This document shows, piece by piece, positions 16,901 to 26,005 of a DNA stretch of 59,759 nucleotides. A program made the position numbers and the translations under genes. The notes under the pieces were generated by a model, which saw only the letters and a list, made by a program, of their open reading frames with translations, had not been told where the DNA came from and ran no database searches. The stretch is from an uncultured Bacteroidales bacterium (lineage in GTDB: Bacteria; Bacteroidota; Bacteroidia; Bacteroidales; UBA3824): NCBI GenBank assembly GCA_905234655.1, contig CAJOJG010000015.1, positions 1 to 59,759 on the forward strand, written 5' to 3'. Positions within the stretch are counted from its first letter, which is position 1; every line of letters begins with the position of its first letter.

Positions 16901-18340
16901 ATGGCAAAGCTCAACGACACAAAGCCGCTCGAACAGTTGTGCCTTAAGACATACGGCACTACGCCCGACAAGATGGAAAAAATGCCGCTGTCGGGTTCCA
17001 ACCGTCAATACTATAAAATCGACATCGCCGGCTCTACAATCGTTGGAACTGTCGGTCTCGAAGTCCGTGAAAACCAAGCGTTTATCTCGTTTGCAAATTC
17101 ACTTTCAAACGCTGGTCTGCCAGTGCCGAAAGTTTTGGCGGTGAGCGACGACATGATGTGTTACCTTCAGACTTTCATCGACGGAGCCTCGCTGTTCGAC
17201 TATCTTGAAAAACACCGCGAGAGCGACGGCAGACCCGACAAGGACACAGTCGAAATCTACAAAAAAGTTGTCGCCCAACTTCCTCGTTTTCAGGTAGAAG
17301 GAGCAAAAGTAGTCGACTTTTCAAAATGCTATCCGCGTCCAAAATTTGACGAGCAGTCGATAATGTGGGACTTGAACTATTTCAAGTATTATTTTCTGAA
17401 GACCACACACACTGTCTTCGACGAACAACTTTTGGAAAACGACTTCCGCACGTTGTGCGACTACCTTTGCAGCGCGCCATCCGAATATTTCCTGTACCGC
17501 GATTTCCAGTCGAGGAATATCATCATCGGAAACGACGATGAGCCGTATTTCATTGATTTTCAGGGTGGACGGCGTGGAGCGTTGCAGTACGACATTGCGT
17601 CGTTGCTTTATGACGGAAAGGCTGCGATACCGCCGGAAATACGTGACGAGCTGCTCGGCTGCTACGTCGAGGAACTTAAAAAACACGTCCAAATCGACGA
17701 AAAAAAGTTCCGCGAAATGTTTGCCGCGTTTGCATACGTGAGGATAATGCAGGCGTGTGGCAGCTACGGCTACCGTGGTTTTTTGGAGAACAAGCCGCAC
17801 TTCCTTAACAGCATCCCGCCCGCAATGCGCAACTTGCAGTATCTCCTTGAAAACCACCCATTTCCGATAAAGGCTCCATACTTGGAGAGTTACCTTTACG
17901 AAATCTCACACAACGAGGAACTGCTCAACTACAGTGCCGCCAAAAACGCATTGACGGTAACAGTGATGAGTTTCTCGTACCGCAAGGGAATCCCATACGA
18001 CCCGACCGGCAACGGCGGCGGCTTTGTGTTCGACTGCCGCGCAATCCACAACCCCGGCCGCTACGAAATGTACGCAAAACTCACCGGCAAGGACAAGGAT
18101 GTCGAAGATTTTTTCGCGAAAGAACCCGAAATGGCGACTTTCGTCAGCCTGACGCAACAAATCGTGGAAATCTCCGTCAAGAAATACCTCAAACGCGGTT
18201 TTAAGAACCTGACAGTCCTGTTCGGCTGTACAGGCGGACAACACCGCAGCGTCTTCTGTGCCGAGCGCATGGCGGAGTTCCTGCGTAAAAACTACCCACA
18301 AGTCATCGTCAACCTCTCACACCGCGAACAAGAAAAATGA
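16901..18340 (+). CDS. Fusion of an AmgK-like sugar kinase and a RapZ C-terminal domain
   Basis: 479 residues. The N-terminal part (1 to about 335) is an aminoglycoside-phosphotransferase-fold kinase: ATP-site start SGSNRQYYKI, catalytic loop LYRDFQSRNIII near 198 and metal-binding YFIDFQGGRRGALQYDIASL. This is the pattern of AmgK, the cell-wall amino-sugar kinase. The C-terminal part (about 348-479) is RapZ_C: FSYRKGIPYD, GFVFDCRAIHNP, and the GCTGGQHRSV motif. In enterobacteria RapZ senses glucosamine-6-phosphate; the fusion therefore suggests a sensing kinase in cell-wall amino-sugar recycling. The ATP/GTPase half of classical RapZ is absent. It overlaps the next gene by four bases (ATGA). 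Confidence 0.85.
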   Translation: MAKLNDTKPLEQLCLKTYGTTPDKMEKMPLSGSNRQYYKIDIAGSTIVGTVGLEVRENQAFISFANSLSNAGLPVPKVLAVSDDMMCYLQTFIDGASLFDYLEKHRESDGRPDKDTVEIYKKVVAQLPRFQVEGAKVVDFSKCYPRPKFDEQSIMWDLNYFKYYFLKTTHTVFDEQLLENDFRTLCDYLCSAPSEYFLYRDFQSRNIIIGNDDEPYFIDFQGGRRGALQYDIASLLYDGKAAIPPEIRDELLGCYVEELKKHVQIDEKKFREMFAAFAYVRIMQACGSYGYRGFLENKPHFLNSIPPAMRNLQYLLENHPFPIKAPYLESYLYEISHNEELLNYSAAKNALTVTVMSFSYRKGIPYDPTGNGGGFVFDCRAIHNPGRYEMYAKLTGKDKDVEDFFAKEPEMATFVSLTQQIVEISVKKYLKRGFKNLTVLFGCTGGQHRSVFCAERMAEFLRKNYPQVIVNLSHREQEK

Positions 18341-19953
18341 TTGTGCATCCGCTTGATTGTCAATGTGAAACGACTGTTGAACTCAACAATCCATTCCATT
18401 ATGAGCCGGACACGATGTGCATGGCGGCGTTTGAGGAGTTGAAGCGGCACGTTATTACCGAAACCACGCCCGAAATCCGACGCGAACTTGACACTGGCAA
18501 GATGCTCGGCGTCTTGGTTGTCAAGGACAAGGACGGCGGGATTGGATTTTTGGCGGCATATTCTGGACAATTAGGCGGAAAGTTTGACAATGAGTATTTT
18601 GCGCCGGCGGTCTTCGACTACCTTGACGATGACGGATATTTCAAGACAAACGAGCGCAGGATTTCGACCATAAACACTGAAATCACAACTTTGAAAAACG
18701 ATGCCAACTATTTGGCGGACAGAGAATTACTCGTCACTAAAAAAGCCGAGGCTGACAAACAACTCGAAAACTACCGCCAGTATATGCAGGAGCAGAAACA
18801 GAAACGCATTTTGCTCCGTGGTGGCGACGATGGAACTTCCAAGTATAACAATGAAATCCTTATTAAAGAATCGCAATTCCAAAAGGCTGAATATAAGCGA
18901 CTTCGCCACGCCGTCGAGGAGCAGTTGGCAGAGATTAAGAACCGCATTGACGACCATGAATCCAAAATTGAACGCCTGAAAGCCAAACGCAAACAGGAAT
19001 CCGAAGACCTTCAAAATTGGCTTTTCCGACATTTCGTGTTCATGAATGTCAGTGGCGAATATAAAAATCTGCTTGACATTTTCCGTGATTTTAACGGCAC
19101 TGTGCCGCCATCCGGCAGCGGCGAATGTTGCGCGCCAAAACTTTTGCAATACGCTTTCATTCACGGACTTAAGCCGCTCTCAATCGCCGAATTTTGGTGG
19201 GGCGAGCCGCCCAAGCTCGAAGTCCGCCACCATCTCCACCATTATCCCGCCTGCAATGGCAAATGCAAGCCCATCCTCGACTTCATGCTCCGTGGAATGT
19301 CATGCATGGAAAATATGCCCGATAAGTGCCAGATACTTGATTTTCAGACTGTTTATGAGGACGAATACCTCGCCGTCGTCAACAAGCCTGCCGGGATGTT
19401 GAGCGTCCCGGGCAAAAGCAAATGCGTTTCCGTAGCTGAAATTTCAAAACAAAAATTTGGAGCGGAATCGATGGTTGCCCACAGGCTCGACATGGCGACA
19501 TCGGGGCTGATTTTAATCGCCAAAAACCTCGATATTTACACAAAACTCCAACGCCAATTCCTCAACCATGAGGTCAAGAAAATCTATTATGCGGTTTTGG
19601 ACGGCGAAGTCAAAAAAATGGAAGGCACGATTTCACTGCCGCTAATGGCCGACATAGCCGACCGTCCGCGTCAAAAGGTCGATTTCACGCATGGCAAACC
19701 CGCCGTAACTATTTATAAGGTTGACAAAATCGAGGACTACAGGACATATATCCACCTTTACCCACAGACTGGACGCACCCACCAGCTCCGCGTACATTGC
19801 GCACACCGCGACGGACTTGGCGCGCCGATCCTGGGCGACACTCTTTATGGCGAGACCAAGGCGGACAGGCTTTTTCTCCACGCCCAAAAAATCACATTCA
19901 TCCACCCTGCCAATGGAAAGATTATGACTTTTGAAGTTAAAGCCGATTTTTGA
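18337..19953 (+). CDS. RluA-family pseudouridine synthase with N-terminal coiled-coil extension
   Basis: 538 residues. The C-terminal part (about 330-538) is an RluA-type pseudouridine synthase with the catalytic motif VAHRLDMATSGLIL, the YLAVVNKPAGMLSVPG entry and the closing motif QTGRTHQLRVHC. The N-terminal 320 residues hold a charged coiled coil (about 115-220) and a cysteine-containing HHYPACNGKCKPILDFML segment that is usual in this Bacteroidota subfamily. It should convert specific uridines of ribosomal or transfer RNA to pseudouridine. Its ATG overlaps the stop of the kinase-RapZ gene (ATGA), so the two are translationally coupled. Confidence 0.92.
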   Translation: MIVHPLDCQCETTVELNNPFHYEPDTMCMAAFEELKRHVITETTPEIRRELDTGKMLGVLVVKDKDGGIGFLAAYSGQLGGKFDNEYFAPAVFDYLDDDGYFKTNERRISTINTEITTLKNDANYLADRELLVTKKAEADKQLENYRQYMQEQKQKRILLRGGDDGTSKYNNEILIKESQFQKAEYKRLRHAVEEQLAEIKNRIDDHESKIERLKAKRKQESEDLQNWLFRHFVFMNVSGEYKNLLDIFRDFNGTVPPSGSGECCAPKLLQYAFIHGLKPLSIAEFWWGEPPKLEVRHHLHHYPACNGKCKPILDFMLRGMSCMENMPDKCQILDFQTVYEDEYLAVVNKPAGMLSVPGKSKCVSVAEISKQKFGAESMVAHRLDMATSGLILIAKNLDIYTKLQRQFLNHEVKKIYYAVLDGEVKKMEGTISLPLMADIADRPRQKVDFTHGKPAVTIYKVDKIEDYRTYIHLYPQTGRTHQLRVHCAHRDGLGAPILGDTLYGETKADRLFLHAQKITFIHPANGKIMTFEVKADF

Positions 19954-19987
19954 TTGAAATTCCAAAATATTTCTTATCTTAGCCGCC

Positions 19988-20893
19988 ATGAAAAAAGTCG
20001 CGTTAAATATCGTCCTGAGCGTCGTCATGGCTTCCTGCGCCTGCCTGAAGCCCAATGACGCTTTTGTTCAGTACGAGGAAATCATGTACGAGGAGCCACA
20101 GGCTGAAAGCGCAGAGCCGTCGCCGTTGTCAAAAAGCGAAGGTCTCGACTTCGTGCGCCGTGTCGAATGTCCACAGCCGTCCGAGGACACGCGCAACAAT
20201 CTCATAATCGCCAAGTGCGACGACACTTTCGGCACAAATTACGCCATCGAGTACGACTGCACAAAGCGTGCATTGCGTTGGGCGGCGTTCCAGATGTACA
20301 CCGGCAACGCCATAAAAGCCGTCCGCCGCAGCGGTGACGACGCTTGGCACGAGGACGAGGACATCCCGCCCGAGTACCGCACGACATACGCCGACCATTA
20401 CCAAAACGGCTATGACCGTGGACACATTGTGGCATCGGCTGACCGCCTGGAAAGCCGCTCGATGAACCGACAGACTTTCTGCTACTCAAACGTACACCCG
20501 CAGCTCAACGTCCTGAACGCCGGAGTTTGGATGGAGATGGAAGAAAAATTGAGGACTTGGAATAACGACAACTTCCGCGACACGCTCTACGTCGCCAAGG
20601 GCGCGACCATCGACGACGAAAGGCAAATCATCGGGCGCACACCCGCCGGCCTGATTGTCCCAAAATTCTTCTACATGGCTGTCCTGTGCCTGAAGGACGG
20701 GAAGTACAAGGCGATGGCGTTTTGGATTGAACACCGTGAAAAATACACCGCCGACGACCACCGCCTGCGCAACCACGTCATAACAATCGACCAGTTGGAG
20801 ACCTTCACCGGCATCGACTTTTTCTACAACCTGCCACAGGAAGTCCAGGCGGACGTCGAGGAGGAAGTGACACTCTCGGAATGGAATTTATAG
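19988..20893 (+). CDS. Lipoprotein DNA/RNA non-specific endonuclease
   Basis: 301 residues. The N-terminus (IVLSVVMASC) is a lipoprotein signal with the modified cysteine near 17, so it should be anchored in a membrane. The rest is a NucA/Serratia-type betabetaalpha-metal nuclease: DRGHIVASADR near 141-151 with the catalytic histidine, then FCYSNVHPQLNVLNAGVWMEME supplying the metal-binding asparagine and glutamate. It would degrade extracellular nucleic acids for nutrient use or defence. A weak promoter (TATCTTAG) lies just before the start. No immunity partner is visible, which argues against a toxin role. Confidence 0.92.
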   Translation: MKKVALNIVLSVVMASCACLKPNDAFVQYEEIMYEEPQAESAEPSPLSKSEGLDFVRRVECPQPSEDTRNNLIIAKCDDTFGTNYAIEYDCTKRALRWAAFQMYTGNAIKAVRRSGDDAWHEDEDIPPEYRTTYADHYQNGYDRGHIVASADRLESRSMNRQTFCYSNVHPQLNVLNAGVWMEMEEKLRTWNNDNFRDTLYVAKGATIDDERQIIGRTPAGLIVPKFFYMAVLCLKDGKYKAMAFWIEHREKYTADDHRLRNHVITIDQLETFTGIDFFYNLPQEVQADVEEEVTLSEWNL

Positions 20894-20902
20894 AAAATTA
20901 AA

Positions 20903-20934
20903 TTTGCAGTTTTGAGAAATAGTAGTTAAATTTG
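20903..20934 (+). promoter_or_regulatory. Promoter of the aldolase-like gene
   Basis: TTTG at 20903-20906, a 20-base spacer and TAAATTTG at 20927-20934 match the consensus, 28 bases before the ATG. Confidence 0.7.
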
Positions 20935-20962
20935 TGCGGACAAAATTAAACAAACAATATTC

Positions 20963-21676
20963 ATGGCATCGATATTATATAAAAACGACATGTTGGCGCG
21001 GCGGTTGGCCATGAGCGTCGACTCTGCCCGCAGCCTGTCTGTCAATCACTGGGCAGAAGGGCGGACTGGTTCCATAAGTCTGAATGTCAGCAATTTGTTC
21101 ACCGAGGAGATAAGCGAGTACCGCTCCATAAGCGCGGAATATAATATCGGTCAGACCTTTGAAAACATGAAGAACAACATGGTCTTCATCACCGCCAACC
21201 ATATTTCGATGGCGGAGTTTGTGCGCACGCCGATGGACTGTGGCAGTATCGTGAGGATACTCGAAGGCGGCGACCGCTACGACTTCATCGCCGACAAGCC
21301 TGTTAAAATCACGTCCGAGTTCATAATCCACCTCAGCGCGTACAACAAATTCAACAAGCAGCAAAATCCGCCGTCGTCAGTAGTCCACGCCTACCCCATG
21401 AAAATCGAGTTCGCGATGCGCAAACTCAATTTTGAAGTCGATAAATTCATGGAGATTGTACGGGACATTTCGCCCGACCAGATGTGGACATTTAAGAAAG
21501 GGCTTTCAGTAGTCGAGTATGGCACAGACACATACGCCGACGACGTTTCAACCGCCCTCGCCGAGCGCAAGCTCGTCATCGTCCCGCGCCACGGCATATT
21601 TTCATTTGGCCTCGACCCCATCGCCGCCGTCGACAAAATCGCCGCCGTCAACTATTTCGCAAGCTTTATGCTTTAA
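20963..21676 (+). CDS. Divergent class II aldolase/adducin-like protein
   Basis: 237 residues. The order of motifs fits the class II aldolase fold: TSEFIIHLSAY near 117-127 with a glutamate at 119 in the catalytic position, SVVHAYP near 139-145, and PRHGIFSFG near 208-216. In active enzymes the middle motif is HxH and supplies two zinc ligands; here it is H142-A-Y144, so one ligand is lost while the third histidine (210) remains. It may have a changed activity or be a non-catalytic relative. It has its own promoter and a terminator, so it is transcribed alone. Confidence 0.6.
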   Translation: MASILYKNDMLARRLAMSVDSARSLSVNHWAEGRTGSISLNVSNLFTEEISEYRSISAEYNIGQTFENMKNNMVFITANHISMAEFVRTPMDCGSIVRILEGGDRYDFIADKPVKITSEFIIHLSAYNKFNKQQNPPSSVVHAYPMKIEFAMRKLNFEVDKFMEIVRDISPDQMWTFKKGLSVVEYGTDTYADDVSTALAERKLVIVPRHGIFSFGLDPIAAVDKIAAVNYFASFML

Positions 21677-21687
21677 TAACGTCAATC

Positions 21688-21714
21688 AGTCGCCATTCGG
21701 CGACTATTTTTTTC
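21688..21714 (+). terminator. Terminator after the aldolase-like gene
   Basis: AGTCGCC and GGCGACT pair around ATTC, followed by ATTTTTTT. A textbook intrinsic terminator 12 bases after the stop codon. Confidence 0.85.
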
Positions 21715-21850
21715 ATTAAACGTCAATTACCGTCAATTTTCTTTTTTTAAACGCAAATATACAAAAGTTTCTACAATGAAAAATCAAAAACCGAAAAATA
21801 TTTTTACGATTGCATTTATAATGTGCAGATCCCCACATTTGTCGAAAAAT

Positions 21851-21882
21851 GTTGCAAGGTTTGTTAAAAACAATTAATTTTG
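21851..21882 (+). promoter_or_regulatory. Promoter of the porin-symporter operon
   Basis: TAATTTTG at 21875-21882 is a good -7 element; the bases 20 positions upstream are GTTG, one mismatch from the TTTG consensus. Confidence 0.55.
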
Positions 21883-21910
21883 CCGCGAAAAAAATTAATA
21901 AAATCCGAAC

Positions 21911-23050
21911 ATGAGAAAAATAATCTTAAGCATGATGCTGTGCATCATGGCGGCGGTGGCATTAGCCCAACCTCCGCAAGACACGACCAAAGACCACCAC
22001 AGGCACCATGGCGCACCAAATGGCGAACATCGTGGCCCGGAAAAAAATCCATTCTTCATGGATCCGCTTTTCAAACGTTTCATGGTCAAGGGCTACGCGC
22101 AAGGCGGCTACACATTCCAACAGGATCCAAAATCAAACACATTCGACATGAAGCGCGCATACATATTCTGCCGCGCGCAAATCACTGACCGTTGGTACTT
22201 CTGGTTCATGTACGACTTCTGCGGCGTTGTCAACGAGTATTACCTCGACTTTGCGGCGGTACTCGGCGGCAAGTTGAACCTCCGCATGGGCGAGTTCAAG
22301 CATCCTTTCGCGCTTGAAAATCCGTATTCGCCCACTAAGCAGGAACTCATCGACGTATACGCACAAGGCACAGTATACCTCGCTGGATGTGGTTCAGACC
22401 CATTGTACGGTGTCCAGTACGGCCGTGACCTCGGCGCAATGGCATACGGCGACCTTGCCGACAAGCATTTCCACTACGAACTCGCCATCCTCAACGGCCA
22501 GGGCATCAACACCAAGGACCGCAACAACAAGAAGGATTTTGCGGCGCGCCTTGAAGTCCTGCCGTCCGAAAAGCTCAAAATTGTCGCTTCAGGTCAGACC
22601 GGCTACGGCAATGCGTTGCCAAACTCCACACGCCCGTTCATCTACACACCGAACATCAACCCCGGCGACGACTATGAACGCCACCGCTGGGCGTTTGGCA
22701 TGGAGTTCCGTTCCACCGGCCATATCAACAATTCCGCCGACTACTGGCACATCCGCCCTGTCGTTGTCCGCACGGAATACCTTGGCGGCAACGACGGCGG
22801 GAACATGTCCGACGGCGCATACATCACATTTACCGTGCCGCTTGCGAAAGAATTTGACATTGTGGGCAGTTACGACTACTTCAACTACAACAAGGACATC
22901 GCCGGATTTGAAAGCACAAAGTACATCGTCGGTCTCCAGTACTGGTTCTACAAACTGTGCCGCCTCCAGGCTCAATACATCTACACGAACAGCACCGGCA
23001 ATGTCGGCGGCTACTCGAGCGTGATGCTCCAGACCCAATTTGCATTCTAA
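21911..23050 (+). CDS. Phosphate-selective porin (OprO/OprP) family outer-membrane protein
   Basis: 379 residues. A signal peptide ends at ALAQ, followed by a histidine-rich segment (KDHHRHHG) and then a beta-barrel of alternating aromatic strands that starts with RFMVKGYAQGGYTFQQDP and finishes with aromatic MLQTQFAF, a typical barrel end for outer-membrane insertion. The sequence order (FDMKRAYIFCRAQITDRWYF, LRMGEFKHPFALEN) matches the porin O/P family. The solute is not known for the Bacteroidota members. It is co-transcribed with a sodium:solute symporter 18 bases downstream, suggesting a matched outer and inner membrane pair for one anionic nutrient. Confidence 0.85.
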   Translation: MRKIILSMMLCIMAAVALAQPPQDTTKDHHRHHGAPNGEHRGPEKNPFFMDPLFKRFMVKGYAQGGYTFQQDPKSNTFDMKRAYIFCRAQITDRWYFWFMYDFCGVVNEYYLDFAAVLGGKLNLRMGEFKHPFALENPYSPTKQELIDVYAQGTVYLAGCGSDPLYGVQYGRDLGAMAYGDLADKHFHYELAILNGQGINTKDRNNKKDFAARLEVLPSEKLKIVASGQTGYGNALPNSTRPFIYTPNINPGDDYERHRWAFGMEFRSTGHINNSADYWHIRPVVVRTEYLGGNDGGNMSDGAYITFTVPLAKEFDIVGSYDYFNYNKDIAGFESTKYIVGLQYWFYKLCRLQAQYIYTNSTGNVGGYSSVMLQTQFAF

Positions 23051-23068
23051 CAATCTAAACTATATAAA

Positions 23069-24607
23069 ATGCTAATAAAAATCATACTCACACTGATATT
23101 CCTTGCTGTGACGGTCGGCATCGGCATCTACTCGCGAAAACAGGCGAAAAGCGTCGAAGGCTTCGTACTCGGCGGCAGGAATGTAGGCCCGTGGCTGACA
23201 GCCTTTGCATACGGGACATCATATTTTTCGGCGGTTGTCTTCGTGGGCTACGCCGGTCAATTCGGCTATAAGTACGGACTTTCGAGTTCGTGGATTGGCA
23301 TCGGCAACGCCATTATCGGCTCGCTCTTGGCGTGGCTGGTTCTCGGACGGCGCACACGCACAATGACCCAGCACATCCAAAGCCGCACTATGCCTGACTT
23401 CTTCGGCACGCGCTACGACAGCCAGGGACTTCGCGTGGCGGCTTCGATAATTGCATTCGTGTTCCTAATACCCTACACGGCGGGCGTTTATAAAGGCATC
23501 TCGACGCTGTTTGAGATGGGATTTGACATACCATACCAGTGGTGCGCAATCATAATGGCGGCACTGACGGCAGTGTACGTGATTTTGGGCGGCTACAAGG
23601 CGACGGCTATCAACGACTTTGTGCAGGGAATCATAATGCTGTTTGGCATTGTGGCGGTCATAATGGCGGTACTCGCCACAAAAGGCGGCATCTCGTCCGC
23701 AATCGACCAGCTCTCTCAACTTCCGGCGGACGGCAATCCCGCTGTCAACGGACAGTTCGCGGATATTTTTGGACCCGACCCGTGGAACCTTCTTGGCGTT
23801 GTGATACTGACATCTCTCGGCACGTGGGGACTGCCACAGATGGTCGGCAAATTCTACTCAATCACCGACGAGGCGGCCATTAAGCGTGGCACAATCATCT
23901 CGACAATATTCGCAATGATTGTTGCTGGCGGCTGCTACTTTCTTGGCGGATTCGGGCGAATCTTTGGCGAACCGCCCACGCTTCCGAACGGACGGCTTGA
24001 CTTTGACGCGATAATCCCAGGAATGTTGGAAGGGCTGCCGGACGTTTTGATTGGGCTTGTGGTGCTGCTCGTGCTGTCGGCGTCGATGTCGACCCTTGCG
24101 TCGCTCGTCCTGACATCGAGTTCGACAATGACGCTCGACCTCATCTACCGCGACAAGAAATCGGAGGACGGCGAGGTTAAATCCGGACAAATCGACGAAG
24201 GGCTCGCCACAAAAATTGAACGCCGTAAAGTTGTGATAATGAGGGTATTGATTGTGTTCTTCATCGTCATTTCGCTTATGATTGCCCTTAATCCGCCGAC
24301 CTTCATCGCTCAGCTCATGGGCATCTCGTGGGGCGCATTGGCGGGCGCATTCTTAGCACCGTTCATGCTCGGCCTCTACTGGAAGAATGTCACGACAGCA
24401 TCTGTTTGGGCTTGTTTTATATGGGGCGTGGGAATCACGCTCGTCAACATGCTGGCAGGAAACCCGATTTCGCCGATTAACTGTGGCGCAATCGCGATGG
24501 TCGGCGGATTTGTCGTCGTGGCTCTCGTCAGCCTTTTCACAAAGAAACTTCCAGAGGAAACGACTTCCAAAATTTGGCAATGCTACTCTAACGACAATGT
24601 CCGTTAG
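23069..24607 (+). CDS. Sodium:solute symporter (SSS family)
   Basis: 512 residues with about 13 transmembrane segments. The start (IILTLIFLAVTVGIGIYSRK) and the conserved GGRNVGPWLTAFAYGTSYFSAVVFVGYAGQ-type region, split here into FVLGGRNVGPWLTA and SAVVFVGYAGQFGYKYG, are typical of the PutP/SSS family. It uses the sodium gradient to import a small solute; the substrate (proline, pantothenate, sugar or other) cannot be told. It sits in an operon with the upstream porin and is closed by a terminator. Confidence 0.92.
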   Translation: MLIKIILTLIFLAVTVGIGIYSRKQAKSVEGFVLGGRNVGPWLTAFAYGTSYFSAVVFVGYAGQFGYKYGLSSSWIGIGNAIIGSLLAWLVLGRRTRTMTQHIQSRTMPDFFGTRYDSQGLRVAASIIAFVFLIPYTAGVYKGISTLFEMGFDIPYQWCAIIMAALTAVYVILGGYKATAINDFVQGIIMLFGIVAVIMAVLATKGGISSAIDQLSQLPADGNPAVNGQFADIFGPDPWNLLGVVILTSLGTWGLPQMVGKFYSITDEAAIKRGTIISTIFAMIVAGGCYFLGGFGRIFGEPPTLPNGRLDFDAIIPGMLEGLPDVLIGLVVLLVLSASMSTLASLVLTSSSTMTLDLIYRDKKSEDGEVKSGQIDEGLATKIERRKVVIMRVLIVFFIVISLMIALNPPTFIAQLMGISWGALAGAFLAPFMLGLYWKNVTTASVWACFIWGVGITLVNMLAGNPISPINCGAIAMVGGFVVVALVSLFTKKLPEETTSKIWQCYSNDNVR

Positions 24608-24642
24608 CCTCTCACACTCTCGGTTGGAACCATGAAACAATC

Positions 24643-24692
24643 CCGCCGCTGATGTCCCGCTTGACCAAAAGCGGCATATCAGCGGCGGATTT
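24643..24692 (+). terminator. Terminator of the porin-symporter operon
   Basis: CCGCCGCTGAT at 24643-24653 pairs with ATCAGCGGCGG at 24678-24688, with a second inner stem (CCGCTT/AAGCGG) in the loop, then ATTTTG. A long bipartite hairpin. Confidence 0.7.
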
Positions 24693-24739
24693 TGTAAAGC
24701 CTCCCTCCTACCCTACAAAAAGCCTCACTCTCCTACCCC

Positions 24740-26005
24740 CTACAGCCTTCCATCCACGACTTCCACCGGCAAAAATCCTTTCACGTCATACACAACACCG
24801 CCGTTTTTGTTCAGCATTTTCCTGATGTCGAGGTTTTTGAAGTCGTCATGCGCGACGCACAGCACGACAGCGTCGAGGTCATGCAGACCGACAGTGTCAC
24901 TTTTAAGCGCAATGTCGTATTTAGAAAGTACTTGGTCAGGGTCGGCGAATGGGTCGATGACGGTTATATTAGGCGTATATTGGCGCAAAGTGCCGTAAAT
25001 ATCGGCGACTTTCGTGTTCCTGATGTCGCGGCAGTTTTCCTTGAAAGTAAAGCCCAGCAGCGCGATTTTGGAGTCTTTGACGAGAATGCCCTTGAGGTTC
25101 ATCAGGCGGATTACCTGATTGGCGACATACTCGCCCATGCCGTCGTTAAGCCTGCGCGCTGCCATCATGACGCGCGGCATGACACCGTAAACTTGCGCCT
25201 TTTGGATAAGGTAATATGGGTCTACGCCGATACAATGGCCGCCGACAAGCCCCGGGCGCATCTTTATGAAGTTCCATTTTGTGGCGGCAGCGTCTATGAC
25301 CTCGTTTGTGTCGATTCCCATGGCGTTGAAGATTTTGGCGAGTTCGTTCATGAAGGCAATGTTGACGTCGCGCTGGGAATTTTCAATGATTTTAGAAGCC
25401 TCGGCGACACGGATGCTTGAGACGGGATGGGTGCCGTTTTTCAGCACTGAATTATAAATCCTGTCCACAAACCCGGCGGTCTCGGGTGTCGAGCCGGAGG
25501 TGACTTTCTTGATGTTGGCGACAGTATGGATTGGGTCGCCTGGATTAATCCGTTCAGGCGAGTAGCCCGCGAAAAAATCGATGTTGAATTTAAGATTTGA
25601 TGTCTTTTCAATCTCCGGGGCGCACACTTCTTCTGTAACTCCCGGATATACTGTGGATTCGAAAATTACGACACCACCTTTTCTGATAGACCTTCCGACA
25701 GTCCTGCTTGCGTCTATGAGCGGCGCGAGGTCGGGGCGGTTGTTGGAGTCCACAGGCGTTGGCACTGTGACTATGAAAACGTCGGTGTCTTTTATATGGT
25801 CTTCGTCGCCGGTTATCACAAGTCCGTTGTGCATCGCTTCAGTCAGCGTCTTGCTGTCAGTCTCCCCCGTGTTGTCGATGGCGTTCCTTAACTCCCCTAC
25901 CCTTTTCGGGTTAGTGTCGAAGCCCTTGACATCATACTTTGAGGCGAACAGCACGGCAAGCGGCAAACCCACATAGCCAAGCCCAATGACAGTGATTTTG
26001 ATCAT
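24740..26005 (-). CDS. UDP-sugar 6-dehydrogenase (TviB/WbpO-like nucleotide sugar dehydrogenase)
   Basis: 421 residues. The NAD site is VIGLGYVGLPLAVLFASKYDV at the start (split motif GxGYVG), and the catalytic cysteine lies in GGHCIGVDPYYL near 256. The pattern KGFDTNPKRVGELR and DNTGETDSKTL is closest to TviB/WbpO, which oxidise UDP-N-acetylglucosamine or galactosamine to the uronic acid used in capsule and exopolysaccharide. Its ATG directly follows the stop of the SiaC-like gene (TAAATG on the minus strand), so it is translationally coupled to that regulator. The exact sugar is inferred. Confidence 0.92.
   Translation of the reverse strand: MIKITVIGLGYVGLPLAVLFASKYDVKGFDTNPKRVGELRNAIDNTGETDSKTLTEAMHNGLVITGDEDHIKDTDVFIVTVPTPVDSNNRPDLAPLIDASRTVGRSIRKGGVVIFESTVYPGVTEEVCAPEIEKTSNLKFNIDFFAGYSPERINPGDPIHTVANIKKVTSGSTPETAGFVDRIYNSVLKNGTHPVSSIRVAEASKIIENSQRDVNIAFMNELAKIFNAMGIDTNEVIDAAATKWNFIKMRPGLVGGHCIGVDPYYLIQKAQVYGVMPRVMMAARRLNDGMGEYVANQVIRLMNLKGILVKDSKIALLGFTFKENCRDIRNTKVADIYGTLRQYTPNITVIDPFADPDQVLSKYDIALKSDTVGLHDLDAVVLCVAHDDFKNLDIRKMLNKNGGVVYDVKGFLPVEVVDGRL

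Noticed and set aside
19988..20893. Lipoprotein nuclease as a secreted toxin with immunity partner
   Set aside because: There is no small downstream partner gene, only an unrelated aldolase-like gene with its own promoter.
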